Of a stretch of 64,000 nt of DNA, positions 1 through 7,671 are shown one piece after another (the stretch's first letter is position 1; every line of letters begins with the position of its first letter). The stretch comes from JBAXTZ01 sp041666525 (GTDB lineage Bacteria; Bacillota; Negativicutes; JBAXTZ01), in NCBI GenBank assembly GCA_041666525.1, contig JBAYGT010000001.1, positions 124,001-188,000 on the forward strand, in the 5' to 3' direction. The notes under the pieces are model-generated. The model saw only the letters and a list, made by a program, of their open reading frames with translations, searched no databases and was not told the DNA's origin. The translations under genes were made by a program, and so were the position numbers.

Positions 1-364
1 CAAATTTTTTATAGGCCGCAACCGCTCCGACAATCAAATCTGATCCTACTTCACGCGGGTTGTCCAAAAGCAATTGTAATCCGGTATCAGTGTCCGGTCC
101 GACGATTAATGGCTCCAGATTAAAATAACGCTGTGCCATGCGCTGCAGCGGCACAATGATGGTCGGTACAACTGACGACATTACAATTGCTGTAACATCA
201 GACATCTGCAGCCCGCTATGGCGGAATAAGCCGTCCAAAATCATACCGTATTCGTCAGCGGTTTTTCCGCCGGCACTGGAAACGCGCCAATGATTCTTTA
301 ACTCCTGCCCAGAATAAACACCGGCAACAATATTACTGTTACCAACATCCAAAACTAAAAGCAT
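1..364 (-). CDS. coaX: Type III pantothenate kinase, partial (3' end outside window)
   Basis: The first 121 residues of a type III pantothenate kinase, which phosphorylates pantothenate in the first step of coenzyme A synthesis. I translated it directly from the minus strand. It opens MLLVLDVGNSN, the ASKHA-fold nucleotide-binding start typical of CoaX, and the visible part ends in a segment (EVGSDLIVGAVAAY) that matches the family's GADR-type motif region. Family members are about 255 residues, so roughly half is missing off the left edge. The start overlaps the end of the upstream cyclase-family gene by 10 bases, so the two are probably co-transcribed. The assignment is from motif recognition only. 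Confidence 0.88.
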   Translation of the reverse strand, partial: MLLVLDVGNSNIVAGVYSGQELKNHWRVSSAGGKTADEYGMILDGLFRHSGLQMSDVTAIVMSSVVPTIIVPLQRMAQRYFNLEPLIVGPDTDTGLQLLLDNPREVGSDLIVGAVAAYKKF

Positions 365-1038
365 TTTACAGCCTCCTTAAAAACACCCACAATTGTAACC
401 GGCGCCGAGTCAACGTTGTTGATTATCAGCGGCACAGCAATTACTTTGATTAGTCCAACAGCATCGTCGGGTAATTTAATACCTTCTATCAGCAGCAACG
501 GTTCACCGGCACTGGAAGGATCAAGAAAAGCACGGTGTGCCGCACGTCCTCGTTCACGGTCAGACATACTTGAAATCGAAGTCGGTTCGACCGCAACAGC
601 ACGAACGTTTGGGAATTTTTCCCGCAACGCAACGCCCAATTCCGGCGCAAGTGCCGGATTGTTAAATGAATAGTCCTTGGTCCCGCGCAATTTTGTCCAG
701 CCAGTTTTTATTATCAACAAATCTGTTGATTTGTCAATGCGATCAACGACGTCTTCAGGGATAATAAATTGCCCCGGTTGCACTATGCATTCGACAATTT
801 GCGGTTTTTCAAAAATCCAGGTGTCTGCCGGATAATCGCAAATTTTTTTACCAAAACCAAAAAAATGGTTTGGAGCATCCACATGCGTTCCCCAGTGATT
901 TTCAAAACAAACTTCAGCTACATTGCAATTGTCTCCGCGTTCAATATCACGCAACCGGTTAATCTTTATTCCAGCTTCCATCGTCCCATAACCCGGATTT
1001 TTATCCGCTAACGGATAAGATAGATAACAATACTTCAA
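355..1038 (-). CDS. Cyclase family protein (kynurenine formamidase-like metal hydrolase)
   Basis: A member of the cyclase/kynurenine formamidase-like metal-dependent hydrolase family. The defining metal-binding motif HWGTHVDAPNHF (HxGTHxDxPxH) is present in the N-terminal third. Substrate cannot be told; members hydrolyse formylkynurenine, cyclic amides or related compounds. The longest frame starts at 1083, but a strong CCGGAGG ribosome site lies five bases before a TTG at 1038, giving a start MKYCYLSYPLAD, which I prefer. It overlaps coaX by 10 bases and is divergent from a TetR-type regulator, which could control it. The family call is firm; the function is open. Confidence 0.8.
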   Translation of the reverse strand: MKYCYLSYPLADKNPGYGTMEAGIKINRLRDIERGDNCNVAEVCFENHWGTHVDAPNHFFGFGKKICDYPADTWIFEKPQIVECIVQPGQFIIPEDVVDRIDKSTDLLIIKTGWTKLRGTKDYSFNNPALAPELGVALREKFPNVRAVAVEPTSISSMSDRERGRAAHRAFLDPSSAGEPLLLIEGIKLPDDAVGLIKVIAVPLIINNVDSAPVTIVGVFKEAVKCF

Positions 1039-1146
1039 TACAACCTCCGGACTGTAATTATACATCATTTTACAATATAGCAATAGGACTTCGTAGCACC
1101 CGCTAATAGTAATTTAACAATGCTTGATTTTTTTTTACAAAAAAAT

Positions 1147-1175
1147 TTTACAAAACTACATTTCATTGATATAAT
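1147..1175 (+). promoter_or_regulatory. Sigma-A-type promoter of the TetR-family gene
   Basis: TTTACA at 1147-1152 and TATAAT at 1170-1175 are separated by 17 bases, the ideal housekeeping spacing. The start codon at 1204 follows with an AGGAGG ribosome site at 1194-1199. The gap to the divergent cyclase gene is about 165 bases, so an operator for the regulator may lie here, but I saw no clear palindrome. Confidence 0.7.
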
Positions 1176-1203
1176 CATGTTGCATGCTATTACAGGAGGA
1201 ATG

Positions 1204-1791
1204 ATGGAACAAATAGTAGCCCGTGAAAGAATATTAAACGTAGCGCAGGATTTGTTTGCCCGCAATGATTTTAAGAAGGTAACTTTTCGAGAGATTGCCA
1301 AGCACGCGCGCATCGCATTCACGCTCATCACCTACCATTTTGGCACTAAAGAACGCTTATACGATGCAGTAATTGAAACTTTGGGAGCAGAAATTGACGC
1401 TGATCTCAGGGTTATGCGCGCATCTAAATCCAATCCTGCAGATCGGTTGCGTGAATTTGCTGTATTGATTTATCAATTTGCCTGCAAGTACCCGGCAATA
1501 TCAATGGTTTATCTCAATGATCAAGCTCAACCCTCCGCACAAAACGAAACAATGCGAAAACTCTCCACTGCCGGAATAAAATTTCTGCACGATACTATTC
1601 AGGAAGGCATCAAAACCGGCGCATTTAAAAAAGTGAGTTCGATAGAAAATGCCCGTATTCAGTACGCCGCAATTCTATATTATTTTTTTATGCGCGACCA
1701 AAAAGTGAATTCTCTGCCTTCATTTACTGCTGATTATAAAAAGTATCTTGATCAGGCAATGGATATTTTCTTAAACGGTTTGGCTAAATAA
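1204..1791 (+). CDS. TetR/AcrR family transcriptional regulator
   Basis: A DNA-binding repressor-type protein of 195 residues. The N-terminal helix-turn-helix is recognisable: ERILNVAQDLFARNDF followed by TFREIAKHARI and TYHFGTKERLYDAV, the standard TetR pattern. The C-terminal ligand-binding half has no recognisable subtype. The longer frame from 1120 runs through the promoter and is not a real start; AGGAGG at 1194-1199 points to the second of two adjacent ATGs. It is divergent from the cyclase gene and coaX, and convergent with the beta-barrel gene at the end of the lysine island. Its ligand and targets are unknown; neighbours on either side are candidates. Confidence 0.85.
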   Translation: MEQIVARERILNVAQDLFARNDFKKVTFREIAKHARIAFTLITYHFGTKERLYDAVIETLGAEIDADLRVMRASKSNPADRLREFAVLIYQFACKYPAISMVYLNDQAQPSAQNETMRKLSTAGIKFLHDTIQEGIKTGAFKKVSSIENARIQYAAILYYFFMRDQKVNSLPSFTADYKKYLDQAMDIFLNGLAK

Positions 1792-1804
1792 TTTCTGAAT
1801 GATT

Positions 1805-1843
1805 AAAAACAAGCCTGCGATTTTTTATCGCAGGCTGTTTTTG
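1805..1843. terminator. Bidirectional intrinsic terminator
   Basis: A perfect 10-bp stem (AGCCTGCGAT at 1812-1821 with ATCGCAGGCT at 1827-1836) and a T5 loop, flanked by A-rich sequence on the left and GTTTTTG on the right. It lies between the convergent TetR gene and the beta-barrel gene and can stop transcription from both sides. For the minus strand it marks the end of the lysine operon. Confidence 0.9.
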
Positions 1844-1844
1844 A

Positions 1845-2507
1845 TTATATATCTACGCTAAAACCAATCGCAGCTCCTTGCATTGTATAGCCGGTAATAC
1901 CGCCCGAATAATTTAATGAATACTGTTGAATATTATAGTATGCCACATTTACTGTCGCAGCACTGATTACTCGGTATTCCAAGCCAATTGCAAATTGTGC
2001 AATCTGACTGCCGATAGAATAATCAGCAAACCCTGATAATTCACGATATATTGGCACATCAAGCATGCCACCGATTTGCACACCGAAACTGTTTGATTTC
2101 TCCTCGTTCTTGGTATCATTATTAACCAATTTACCAAAAGTATAAGTCGCGCCGGCATAAACCGCTACATACTTATCAATTTTATACAGAACATTGAATT
2201 CATTCAACATACCATCCACTTTTTGGTTGAAGTTACCGATTTTTTGAGCTGGTACGTTTAACGTAGTTCCCCGATACTGGCCGGCAAAACCACCACCAAA
2301 TCCCAATGTGCCGCCAAGCATAAAATTACTGCTACCGCCAGATAAGTTAGAAGCGCTTCCCACACTGTATCCCGCACCCGGCAACCAGGCTCCTTGAATA
2401 GTGATACGCGGGAAAGTGAAATTTTCAGGAACAGCAATCGACGACGCATGCACCGATGACATCACGGCAATCACAATAATTACCAGAATTAACGCAGTTT
2501 TTTTCAT
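1845..2507 (-). CDS. Predicted outer-membrane beta-barrel protein
   Basis: A 220-residue exported protein that I do not recognise by name. It has a clear signal peptide (MKKTALILVIIVIAVMSSVHA, cleavage likely after VHA). The mature part is glycine-, serine- and aromatic-rich with alternating short strands, has no internal hydrophobic helix, and ends in a strand with a hydrophobic terminus (AAIGFSVDI). This fits a small outer-membrane barrel, perhaps YfaZ-like. It starts 29 bases after kamE, with a good AAGGTGG ribosome site, and a strong terminator follows, so it is probably the last gene of the lysine operon. A role in passage of lysine or products across an outer membrane is inference only. 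Confidence 0.6.
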   Translation of the reverse strand: MKKTALILVIIVIAVMSSVHASSIAVPENFTFPRITIQGAWLPGAGYSVGSASNLSGGSSNFMLGGTLGFGGGFAGQYRGTTLNVPAQKIGNFNQKVDGMLNEFNVLYKIDKYVAVYAGATYTFGKLVNNDTKNEEKSNSFGVQIGGMLDVPIYRELSGFADYSIGSQIAQFAIGLEYRVISAATVNVAYYNIQQYSLNYSGGITGYTMQGAAIGFSVDI

Positions 2508-2536
2508 TAAAATCCACCTTAGCTTAATTGTAACTA

Positions 2537-3319
2537 TTATTTATTCAGGCGACGTCCCATCTCTTGCGCAATATATGAGGCTACGTCATCGCCATAACTA
2601 CCTGGTCCAAAACCGGCATCGTAACCCAATTCTTTCGCAAGTTCGTGGTTGACGCGCGGCCCTCCGGCAATTAGCAACACTTTGTCGCGTAATCCTTCAG
2701 CTTCGAGTAATTCAACTAATTGCGTCATATTTTGAATATGAACATCTTTTTGTGTTACGGTTTGCGATATAAGCAACACATCGGCTTCTAATTCCAACGC
2801 TTTTGCGATAAAGTCTTCATTAGCAACCTGTGAACCCATATTCAATGCTTCAAGCATTTCGTAACGCTCAAGGCCATAGTGCCCGGCGAACCCTTTCATG
2901 TTCATTATCGCGTCTATACCCACAGTATGAGCATCCGTTCCGGTGCTTGCACCAATAACAATGATTTTTCTACCGATATTGTCTTTGATATACTCATCGG
3001 TTTCTTCCATCGACATAACATCGCTTTGCACTTTAGGAACATGTATTGTGGAATAATCAACTGTATAGCTACATTCGCCATAGCATACCAAAAAAGTAAA
3101 CCCGGGAGCAAGTTCTTGATAGTGAGATACTGCGGGATTATTCAAACCCATTTTTCGCATCAGCTGTTTGGCAGCCTCAACCGCTTCATCGCCTACAGGA
3201 ACCGGTAATGTAAACGACAGTTGAACTTTTCCGTCATTCATTGTATCGCCATATGGTTTAATTTTTGTTAAGTCAAGCGTTTTATCGACATTCATATCTC
3301 TCATAGTATAACCGCTCAT
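2537..3319 (-). CDS. kamE: D-lysine/L-beta-lysine 5,6-aminomutase, beta subunit
   Basis: The cobalamin-binding small subunit of lysine 5,6-aminomutase, which moves the terminal amino group of beta-lysine to give 3,5-diaminohexanoate using adenosylcobalamin and PLP. The base-off B12 motif is seen as GTDAHTVG, with the cobalt-ligating His at residue 131, and Lys142 in NMKG corresponds to the lysine that binds PLP in the Clostridium enzyme (K144). A TLDLTKIKPYGDTMNDGKVQ segment near the N-terminus is family-typical. Length 260 matches the family. It begins two bases after kamD ends, as expected for the two-subunit enzyme. Confidence 0.97.
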   Translation of the reverse strand: MSGYTMRDMNVDKTLDLTKIKPYGDTMNDGKVQLSFTLPVPVGDEAVEAAKQLMRKMGLNNPAVSHYQELAPGFTFLVCYGECSYTVDYSTIHVPKVQSDVMSMEETDEYIKDNIGRKIIVIGASTGTDAHTVGIDAIMNMKGFAGHYGLERYEMLEALNMGSQVANEDFIAKALELEADVLLISQTVTQKDVHIQNMTQLVELLEAEGLRDKVLLIAGGPRVNHELAKELGYDAGFGPGSYGDDVASYIAQEMGRRLNK

Positions 3320-3321
3320 GA

Positions 3322-4875
3322 TTATTTACCTCCCAACATTTTCGGGATAAATAGATTAAAATAGTTATTACCTTTTTCAGCAACACCTTTTAACCCTTTA
3401 CCACCGGTACGGGATCGTTTGATGTCGGCAAATATCCCTTTTTCAAGCGCCATAAACAAACCCTCAGAAGTAATTTTTTCGAGCAATTCAATCGCTTCAT
3501 CCAACACCTGCTGAGCCCGTTTTTGGATAACGCCGCCGGTCTTGAATTCAACTTCTTCGCCAATATCCTTCATGTTGTTAAAAATATAGCGGGCATTATC
3601 TATCGACAAAAATCGGTCAGACATTAACGGAGTATGAATTGCTTCAGTAAGCATTCCCAACAATTGAATGCCTTGCTGCGTCCAAATCGAAGCGACGTTA
3701 AACAATGCATCCTGAATATGCCCCCGAAAAATATTACCAGTCATAAATTTTGTCGGTGGCATGTATTTTAACGGTGCCTTGGGAAATATTTCACGAGTCA
3801 TTTGGGCTTGCGCTAACTCTAACAAAAAGCCGTTAGTCAAGTCCGGTGCCATTTCAAAAGCATGCCCCAATCCCATTTGTTCTTCGGGTATTCCCGCCAA
3901 TAACGCCAGTTGCTCATTGATAAAATCCGACGCCAACACCGTGTGCGCCTGTTCAACTGCATCGGCAGTTGTTAAATAATTGTCTTCACCGGTATTGATA
4001 ATAACACCGGCAAATCCATTAATAACCCGGCTAAAGAACTGATCGACCAAAGTACGCTGCATATTGATATCGCGGAATAAAATACCATATAAAGCATCGT
4101 TAAGCATGACATCCAAACGTTCTAGTGCCCCCATTGCGGCAATTTCCGGCATACACAAACCTGAACAATAGTTAACTAACCGGATATATTTTCCGGTTTC
4201 GCGACTGACTTCATCCAGTGCAGTACGCATAATTCTGAAGTTCTCCTGGGTAGCGAAAGTTCCGCCAAAACCCTCAGTAGTTGCGCCAAACGGCACTGCG
4301 TCAAGCAAACTCTGGCCAGTAGAACGAATAATCGCAATAATATCCGCGCCTTGACGGGCAGCGGCTTGAGCTTGCACCACATCCTCATAAATATTTCCGG
4401 TGGCTACAATTACATAAAGATAAGGGCGGGGACCTTCCCCCAGCTCTTTGAGCATCCCTTCGCGCTCAGCGCGATTGTCGCGAATACGGGTAATAGCAGC
4501 ATCAACTACCGGCTCAACCGCAGCTTTGATTACATCCATTGATTGCAAGGGCAAACGTGTTGCATCAAGTTCACCTGCGGCAATTTTTTCAGCGATTTGC
4601 TGCGGTAATAAACCCGTTTGCGCCATAGCGTTTCCAATGTAAAACATCGCGCCTTGCGACAACACGCCATTGCTCATCAAATGATCAACAACTACATTGG
4701 GTAACGGCACATCAAAAGAGTCCACCCCATCAATTCCCAACAATCGGCATACAGTCCGCTCAACGGCGACAGTCGTGTAGTTGTCGGCAAAGTCTTGTAC
4801 TTCAGCTGCAATTTTTCCAGCGTACCGCCGTGCCTTTTCTACCTTCAAAAAATCCAATCCCAGTTTACTTTTCAC
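3322..4875 (-). CDS. kamD: D-lysine/L-beta-lysine 5,6-aminomutase, alpha subunit
   Basis: The large catalytic subunit (517 residues, the usual size) of lysine 5,6-aminomutase. Together with KamE it converts L-beta-lysine to 3,5-diaminohexanoate in the second step of lysine fermentation; in the family the barrel of this subunit holds substrate and PLP. The sequence opens MKSKLGLDFLKVEKARRYA and is family-like along its length, with no break. The start is GTG at 4875 with AAAGGAG seven bases upstream. It sits between kamC and kamE in the usual order kamB-kamC-kamD-kamE. Confidence 0.96.
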   Translation of the reverse strand: MKSKLGLDFLKVEKARRYAGKIAAEVQDFADNYTTVAVERTVCRLLGIDGVDSFDVPLPNVVVDHLMSNGVLSQGAMFYIGNAMAQTGLLPQQIAEKIAAGELDATRLPLQSMDVIKAAVEPVVDAAITRIRDNRAEREGMLKELGEGPRPYLYVIVATGNIYEDVVQAQAAARQGADIIAIIRSTGQSLLDAVPFGATTEGFGGTFATQENFRIMRTALDEVSRETGKYIRLVNYCSGLCMPEIAAMGALERLDVMLNDALYGILFRDINMQRTLVDQFFSRVINGFAGVIINTGEDNYLTTADAVEQAHTVLASDFINEQLALLAGIPEEQMGLGHAFEMAPDLTNGFLLELAQAQMTREIFPKAPLKYMPPTKFMTGNIFRGHIQDALFNVASIWTQQGIQLLGMLTEAIHTPLMSDRFLSIDNARYIFNNMKDIGEEVEFKTGGVIQKRAQQVLDEAIELLEKITSEGLFMALEKGIFADIKRSRTGGKGLKGVAEKGNNYFNLFIPKMLGGK

Positions 4876-4887
4876 AATAATCTCCTT

Positions 4888-6243
4888 TCAAAGAAGTTTC
4901 TTCGCACGCTCAATAATTTCTCGGGACACACCGATAAGTTCGGCAATTCGCAACGCTTCCTCAGGACATTGTTCAGAATCTTGCTCAACGATTGCGTAAT
5001 CAATGTAATTTCCCAATTTATTAATATCTACACCAGCGGGAATTTCCACATCCCTGATCCCTTTTACTCTCAACCGCCGGACCGCAGAATTAACGGATGA
5101 ATAATGTGTAGTAATTAATGAAACCGATTGCGATTCAGCCAAAATCTCTGCGATTGCTGCGACTATTGCCCGCCCTTCGTGGGGATTAGTACTTCGCGCC
5201 AATTCATCAAACAATACCAATGCCTGGTTTTGCCGGGAAAATTTCACGGCATCATCAGCATAAAGCATTTCTGCTGCATAGGAACTCAATCCGGAATTTG
5301 CCGACTGCATATCCCCGCATAATAGAAACACTTCTGCTACCGGTTGCAGCTCCGCATACTGTGCCGGTACAAAAAAGCCAACTTGAAACAACAGTTGCAC
5401 TGACGCAACAAGTTTCAAAAGGACACTCTTGCCTGACATATTAGCGCCAGTCAACAACGCAACCCCGGTGAACAATTCAATGTCAACCGGCTGATACACT
5501 CTTCCGGATGCTTGCAAACAATCCCTGACTTCGGCATTAAACGCGCCACGCAACTTTATTCCTGCCGCACCAATCAACGGCAACGTCAATTGCAATGTTT
5601 GTGCTAATTCAGCTTTGGCCGTTTCCAAATCAATAACTGCGATTTTTTCCAAAGCGTCAATTAACAAGCTTGCATAATTATGCAATTGCTCCGATAAGTC
5701 AATCCGAATCCGCTGTTCAATCTCTTCGATTCTCTGTGCTTCGATTATCGTTCGCTCATTCGAGAAGTTTCGACTACTATTTCTAAGTGTTCGCAACTCT
5801 GAATCATAAGCGTCGTAGATAAAAAAACTTGGCACATTGAACCGTTCAGGATCTAAAATTCGAATTACTTCATCCGCCCGCAACGGACAGTATTTTTCTA
5901 AATTATTGTTAAAAACCACTTGCAAATCGTTAATTAAAAAAGCCAGCTCTTTTATTTCAAACAACTCGACATCATCAAGGGTTTCTCGCATAACAAGCCT
6001 GGTCAGTGTAGTTGAAATATCTTTACAGCGACTGAGTTCATGACGCAATTTCCTAAATACATTTTGATCTTCGAGTAAAAATTGATAGAAATCATCTGCT
6101 ATTTTTAATCTGGATATAATTTCGTCAACTTCAACAGCGACAGTCAACGATCGCAGTTTTTTTCGCCCGACAGCCGTTGATAATTCTAACTTATCTGTAA
6201 AAAAGTTTATTCCACAAAAAGCGTAATCTTTAAAAAGCCGCAT
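4888..6243 (-). CDS. kamC: KamC: MutS-family ATPase of the lysine fermentation cluster
   Basis: A 451-residue protein with a C-terminal MutS-type ATPase domain: Walker A GANMSGKS, Walker B ALVLFDELARSTNP and a following ITTHYSS. It lacks the mismatch-recognition domain of MutS. Proteins like this sit beside kamD/kamE in lysine fermenters and beside the related ornithine aminomutase. With KamB it is thought to service the B12 mutase, for example by exchanging damaged cofactor; that role is from genomic association and is not shown by this sequence. Its start overlaps kamB by 14 bases, which suggests translational coupling. Confidence 0.9.
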   Translation of the reverse strand: MRLFKDYAFCGINFFTDKLELSTAVGRKKLRSLTVAVEVDEIISRLKIADDFYQFLLEDQNVFRKLRHELSRCKDISTTLTRLVMRETLDDVELFEIKELAFLINDLQVVFNNNLEKYCPLRADEVIRILDPERFNVPSFFIYDAYDSELRTLRNSSRNFSNERTIIEAQRIEEIEQRIRIDLSEQLHNYASLLIDALEKIAVIDLETAKAELAQTLQLTLPLIGAAGIKLRGAFNAEVRDCLQASGRVYQPVDIELFTGVALLTGANMSGKSVLLKLVASVQLLFQVGFFVPAQYAELQPVAEVFLLCGDMQSANSGLSSYAAEMLYADDAVKFSRQNQALVLFDELARSTNPHEGRAIVAAIAEILAESQSVSLITTHYSSVNSAVRRLRVKGIRDVEIPAGVDINKLGNYIDYAIVEQDSEQCPEEALRIAELIGVSREIIERAKKLL

Positions 6244-7240
6244 CAGCCTGCTTCCTTATGTCAATTATCGGCACCGTGATATGACAAGACAATTGATCAA
6301 TTATTTGTTCCGAACTCAAACTATATCCGGTTGGTGACCATGGATTCACTGTAACCGCTAACAGTTGTGAACAATTCATAACACCGAATTCCACCCCGCG
6401 CGCTTGCAAGCGCGCGAAATTCCCAGCACTCACAAAAATTTTGGTGAAATCCCGTACCACAATACCCGGAATTGTTTTCAGTTCAAACAAGAGCTTTATC
6501 AGTCGGTCCGTCAATCCTCCCGCAACGAAAATTGTCTGCGCCAACGCCATTTCTGCAAGATCGGTTTTATCCATGGCTAACGCAGTTTGCGAGTTGAGTT
6601 TTTGCAAATTACCCTGCTGAGTTTTTATCCAAATACCATCCGAACAATTAGCGAAAAATTCTTTTTCGCTACTACACGGTAAATTGATTATGCGCACGGT
6701 ATGCACCGTTTGCTTGACAAGTTCTCTCATGTTTATCGACAACGCCGCACCGGTGGCCAGAATCAATGCGTCTGCTACCACCGGTGACGCGGAACTCATT
6801 CTAAACAACGCGCCGTCAATCAGCGTTTTTTGCGCACCTTTATTCTGCAGTTCTAAAACACATTTTTTCAACCAACCAGTTTGCACTGGACCGCTCAGCA
6901 ATATCTTGCCGGTCTCTTTTGCTCGGGCAGTAACTAAACGTCCAAGCGCGGTTCGTTGCTGACTTACCGCCAGTATTTCTGCAGCAAAAGCCTTTGCGCA
7001 AAAATGCCGCTCTGAAGTCGCAAAAAGCGTACCGTCTGAAATAGTGATTTCCGGTTTTGCGGTATCGGTTACTTGGTCAACCGTTTCGCCATCAATTCCG
7101 ATCGAAGTCAGTCCGACTATTGTGTTATCGATCTTAAACCGCTTCAACAACCAATTTAGCGTTTCCGTTTTACCGGTGTTTTTTTGCATTCCGACTACGG
7201 CAATGCTCTTGATAGCGTCAGATATAATCAAGCGATACAC
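6230..7240 (-). CDS. kamB: KamB: P-loop protein of the lysine fermentation cluster
   Basis: A 336-residue P-loop protein with a Walker A motif MQKNTGKTE near residue 18. It is the usual partner of KamC beside lysine 5,6-aminomutase genes. The biochemical role is not settled; a chaperone or reactivase role for the adenosylcobalamin enzyme is the common proposal. It starts with GTG at 7240, immediately after the TAG stop of the hydratase gene; the ribosome site GGAGAG lies inside the end of that gene, so the two are translationally linked. Confidence 0.87.
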   Translation of the reverse strand: MYRLIISDAIKSIAVVGMQKNTGKTETLNWLLKRFKIDNTIVGLTSIGIDGETVDQVTDTAKPEITISDGTLFATSERHFCAKAFAAEILAVSQQRTALGRLVTARAKETGKILLSGPVQTGWLKKCVLELQNKGAQKTLIDGALFRMSSASPVVADALILATGAALSINMRELVKQTVHTVRIINLPCSSEKEFFANCSDGIWIKTQQGNLQKLNSQTALAMDKTDLAEMALAQTIFVAGGLTDRLIKLLFELKTIPGIVVRDFTKIFVSAGNFARLQARGVEFGVMNCSQLLAVTVNPWSPTGYSLSSEQIIDQLSCHITVPIIDIRKQADAAF

Positions 7241-7651
7241 CTATCTCTCCAACTTAACCAAAGCTTCACCTAAAATTGATGCCTTACCATCCGCCGTCAG
7301 CACTTCAGTATTTAATAGCACACGATTTTTTTCCGGGCGCTTTTCCAACACTGTTACGCGAATTATAACTTCCGTATCCACAAAAACCGGACGCATGAAC
7401 TTAAGATTTTGTTGTAAATAGATTGTTCCGGGGCCAGGAAATTTCATCCCAATAACTGCCGAAATATAACCACTCAACAACATTCCATGTGCCACACGTT
7501 TTTTAAATATCGACTGTGCAGCAAACTCATCACTCAAGTGCAGCGGGTTTTTATCACCGCTAATCTTGGCAAAGATATTTACATCTTCGCTGCTAACTAT
7601 ACGTTTTTCTTCGTAACAGTCACCAATTTTCAGCTCTGAAAACAACACCAC
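7241..7651 (-). CDS. MaoC-like (R)-specific enoyl-CoA hydratase
   Basis: A 136-residue single hot-dog domain. The hydratase-2 motif is visible: FAKISGDKNPLHLSDEFA, with the catalytic Asp and His, followed by VAHGML. Family members hydrate crotonyl-CoA or other 2-enoyl-CoA to (R)-3-hydroxyacyl-CoA, or run the reverse. It lies between kamA and kamB in the same operon, and crotonyl-CoA is the product of Kal, so a link between the lysine pathway and (R)-3-hydroxybutyryl-CoA is likely by inference. It is not part of the classical kam/kdd/kce/kal set. Start GTG at 7651 with AAGGTG upstream. Confidence 0.85.
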   Translation of the reverse strand: MVLFSELKIGDCYEEKRIVSSEDVNIFAKISGDKNPLHLSDEFAAQSIFKKRVAHGMLLSGYISAVIGMKFPGPGTIYLQQNLKFMRPVFVDTEVIIRVTVLEKRPEKNRVLLNTEVLTADGKASILGEALVKLER

Positions 7652-7671
7652 AACACCTTCAGAATTTTATT

